The position numbers and the translations under genes were made by a program. From assembly GCA_013151115.1 (NCBI GenBank), contig JAADIW010000014.1, positions 1-6,093 of the forward strand: 6,093 nucleotides of DNA, given 5' to 3'. Every line of letters begins with the position of its first letter. Position 1 is the first letter of the stretch. Positions 4,910-6,093 of this stretch are shown piece after piece. Under the pieces are notes generated by a model. It made no database searches, was not told where the DNA came from, and saw only the letters and a list, made by a program, of their open reading frames with translations. Origin of the DNA: Caldisericota bacterium (GTDB lineage Bacteria > Bipolaricaulota > Bipolaricaulia > Bipolaricaulales > Bipolaricaulaceae).

Positions 4910-6093
4910 CTATCGGGACCCGCGGCGCAGGAGCCGGCCCGGCGTGGTGCCGGTGTGCTCCCCCCGTTCCACCACCACCTCGCCGTTCACCAGGACCCAC
5001 TCGATCCCCGTGGGGAACCGATGGGGTTCCTCGAAGGTGGCCAGGTCCCCGATACGCTCCGGGTCCAGGATCACGAGGTCCGCCGCGAACCCCGGGGCGA
5101 TCAGGCCCCGGTCCCGGAGGCCGAGGCGCCGGGCCGGGTGGGAGGTCATCTTCCGGACCGCCTCCTCCAGGGGGAGGAGGCCCTCCTCCCGCACGTATTT
5201 CCCCAGCACCCGGGGGAAGGTCCCGTAGCTGCGGGGGTGGGGTTTCCCCTCACCCAGGATCCCCCGGGGGGCCAGGCACACCCCGTCCGAGCCGACACAG
5301 GAGAGCCGGTGAGCCAGCACGAACGCCACGTCCCCCGGATCCATCTCGAACACCACCATGGAGACATCGCCCTCTTCCTCCAGGACCAGGTCGCAGAGGG
5401 CGTCGAAGGGATCCTTCCCCCGGATCCGGGCGATCTCCTCGAGATCCCGCCCCACGAGTTCCCGGTTCTTTTCCGACTTGACCCCGCTGACGCGGATGCG
5501 GGACCAGTGCCCCTGCCGGAGGAAGTTCTCCCAACCACCGTCCTCGAAGATGGAGCGGCGGATCTCCTCCCGGGCGTCGGGATCCCGGAGCCTCTCGAGC
5601 AGCGCGCGGAGGCCGCCGCGATGGGCCCACGGGGGGAAGCACGCCGTCAAGGTGGTGCTGGACGCAGTGTAGGGGTAGACGTCGCAGGCCACGTCCACGC
5701 CCCGCCGGCGGGCCTCCTCCATCATCGCCAGGGTCTCCCGGACCCTCCCCCAGTTCCTCTCGCCCACGGCCTTGTGGTGGGCGATCTCCACCCGTACCCC
5801 GGCCTCCCCACCGATGCGGATCGCCTCCGCCACCGCCGCGACGAGGGTATCCCCCTCCCCGCGGATGTGGGTGGCGTAAAGGCCGCCCCACTTCCCCGCT
5901 GCCCGGGCCAGGGCGATAAGCTCCTCTGTCCCGGCGAAGCACCCGGGGGGATAGATGAGGCCGCTGGAGAGGCCGAAGGCCCCGGCGGCCATGGCCTCCT
6001 CCACCAACCGCTCCATCTCCGCCAGCTCTTCCGGGGCGGGGGCGCGGTCGTCCGCGCCCAATACCGCCAGCCGCACCGCCCCGTGCCCCACCA
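4910..6093 (-). CDS. N-acyl-D-amino-acid deacylase (D-aminoacylase), C-terminal part (5' end outside window)
   Basis: An amidohydrolase-superfamily enzyme expected to remove the acyl group from N-acyl-D-amino acids, yielding free D-amino acids and a carboxylate in a zinc-dependent reaction. The frame is open to the right edge and about 394 residues are visible. The family is usually about 480-530 residues, so roughly 140 N-terminal residues, including the first metal-binding segment, are missing. Counting from the GTG codon read from 6091, motifs are GHGAVR (2-7), FGLSSGLIYPPG (39-50), ATHIRGEG (73-80; metal His75), EIAHHKAVG (102-110; His105/His106 and Lys107), CDVYPYTASST (136-146), VGSDG (266-270; catalytic Asp269), KPHPRSYGTFPRVLGKYV (283-300) and the C-terminal beta-domain GLIAPGFAADLVILDP (329-344). 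These match the recalled His220, His250 and Asp366 of the Alcaligenes D-aminoacylase. Exact D-amino-acid preference cannot be read from the sequence. It converges on ilvE and shows no obvious functional tie to leucine synthesis. Confidence 0.9.
   Translation of the reverse strand, partial: VGHGAVRLAVLGADDRAPAPEELAEMERLVEEAMAAGAFGLSSGLIYPPGCFAGTEELIALARAAGKWGGLYATHIRGEGDTLVAAVAEAIRIGGEAGVRVEIAHHKAVGERNWGRVRETLAMMEEARRRGVDVACDVYPYTASSTTLTACFPPWAHRGGLRALLERLRDPDAREEIRRSIFEDGGWENFLRQGHWSRIRVSGVKSEKNRELVGRDLEEIARIRGKDPFDALCDLVLEEEGDVSMVVFEMDPGDVAFVLAHRLSCVGSDGVCLAPRGILGEGKPHPRSYGTFPRVLGKYVREEGLLPLEEAVRKMTSHPARRLGLRDRGLIAPGFAADLVILDPERIGDLATFEEPHRFPTGIEWVLVNGEVVVERGEHTGTTPGRLLRRGSR

Noticed and set aside
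4907..4920. GGTC/GACC inverted repeat as a bidirectional terminator
   Set aside because: Four-pair stem only and no T-run on either side.
3861..5000. 379-residue open frame on the - strand across ilvE
   Set aside because: Antisense to a strongly conserved ilvE, His/Pro/Arg/Gly-rich, no domain recognisable; expected from GC-rich codon structure.

Overview
The window is a GC-rich (by eye well over 60% G+C), gene-dense stretch of bacterial-looking DNA. Five protein genes cover almost all of it. Four are complete or nearly so and lie on the + strand with leuA (leuA-leuB-leuC-leuD-ilvE), and one convergent gene lies on the - strand. No RNA gene, mobile element, CRISPR array or long non-coding stretch is visible. 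Long runs of G on the coding strand of every gene and many GTG/GGG-rich codons suggest a GC-rich, possibly thermophilic, organism. I cannot assign a phylum from these genes alone.

Positions 1-4883 are the tail end of a branched-chain amino acid operon. It starts inside leuA (2-isopropylmalate synthase; its N-terminal third lies upstream of the window). It continues with leuB (3-isopropylmalate dehydrogenase), leuC and leuD (large and small subunits of isopropylmalate isomerase) and ilvE (branched-chain aminotransferase). Junctions are very tight: leuA/leuB overlap by 4 nt (GTGA), leuB/leuC by 3 nt (ATGA arrangement), leuC/leuD are 10 nt apart, and leuD/ilvE overlap by about 29 nt. Together they take 2-ketoisovalerate plus acetyl-CoA to 2-isopropylmalate, 3-isopropylmalate, 2-ketoisocaproate and finally leucine. 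IlvE also serves valine and isoleucine.

The LeuB here is of the isocitrate/homoisocitrate-dehydrogenase-like type rather than the E. coli/Thermus LeuB type. LeuC/LeuD are of the short two-subunit type shared with homoaconitases, so the lysine (alpha-aminoadipate) pathway had to be considered. Residues at two recalled specificity positions (Leu89 in LeuB, Val26 in LeuD) are hydrophobic, which favours leucine synthesis, as does the classical LeuA with its C-terminal regulatory domain.

Positions 4910-6093 (- strand) hold the C-terminal three quarters of an N-acyl-D-amino-acid deacylase (D-aminoacylase) of the amidohydrolase superfamily, running off the right edge. It converges on ilvE with only 26 nt between the two stop codons and no recognisable terminator. 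I see no new biological system. The points worth a second look are the LeuB subtype, the unusual gene order with its overlaps, and a few sequence oddities.
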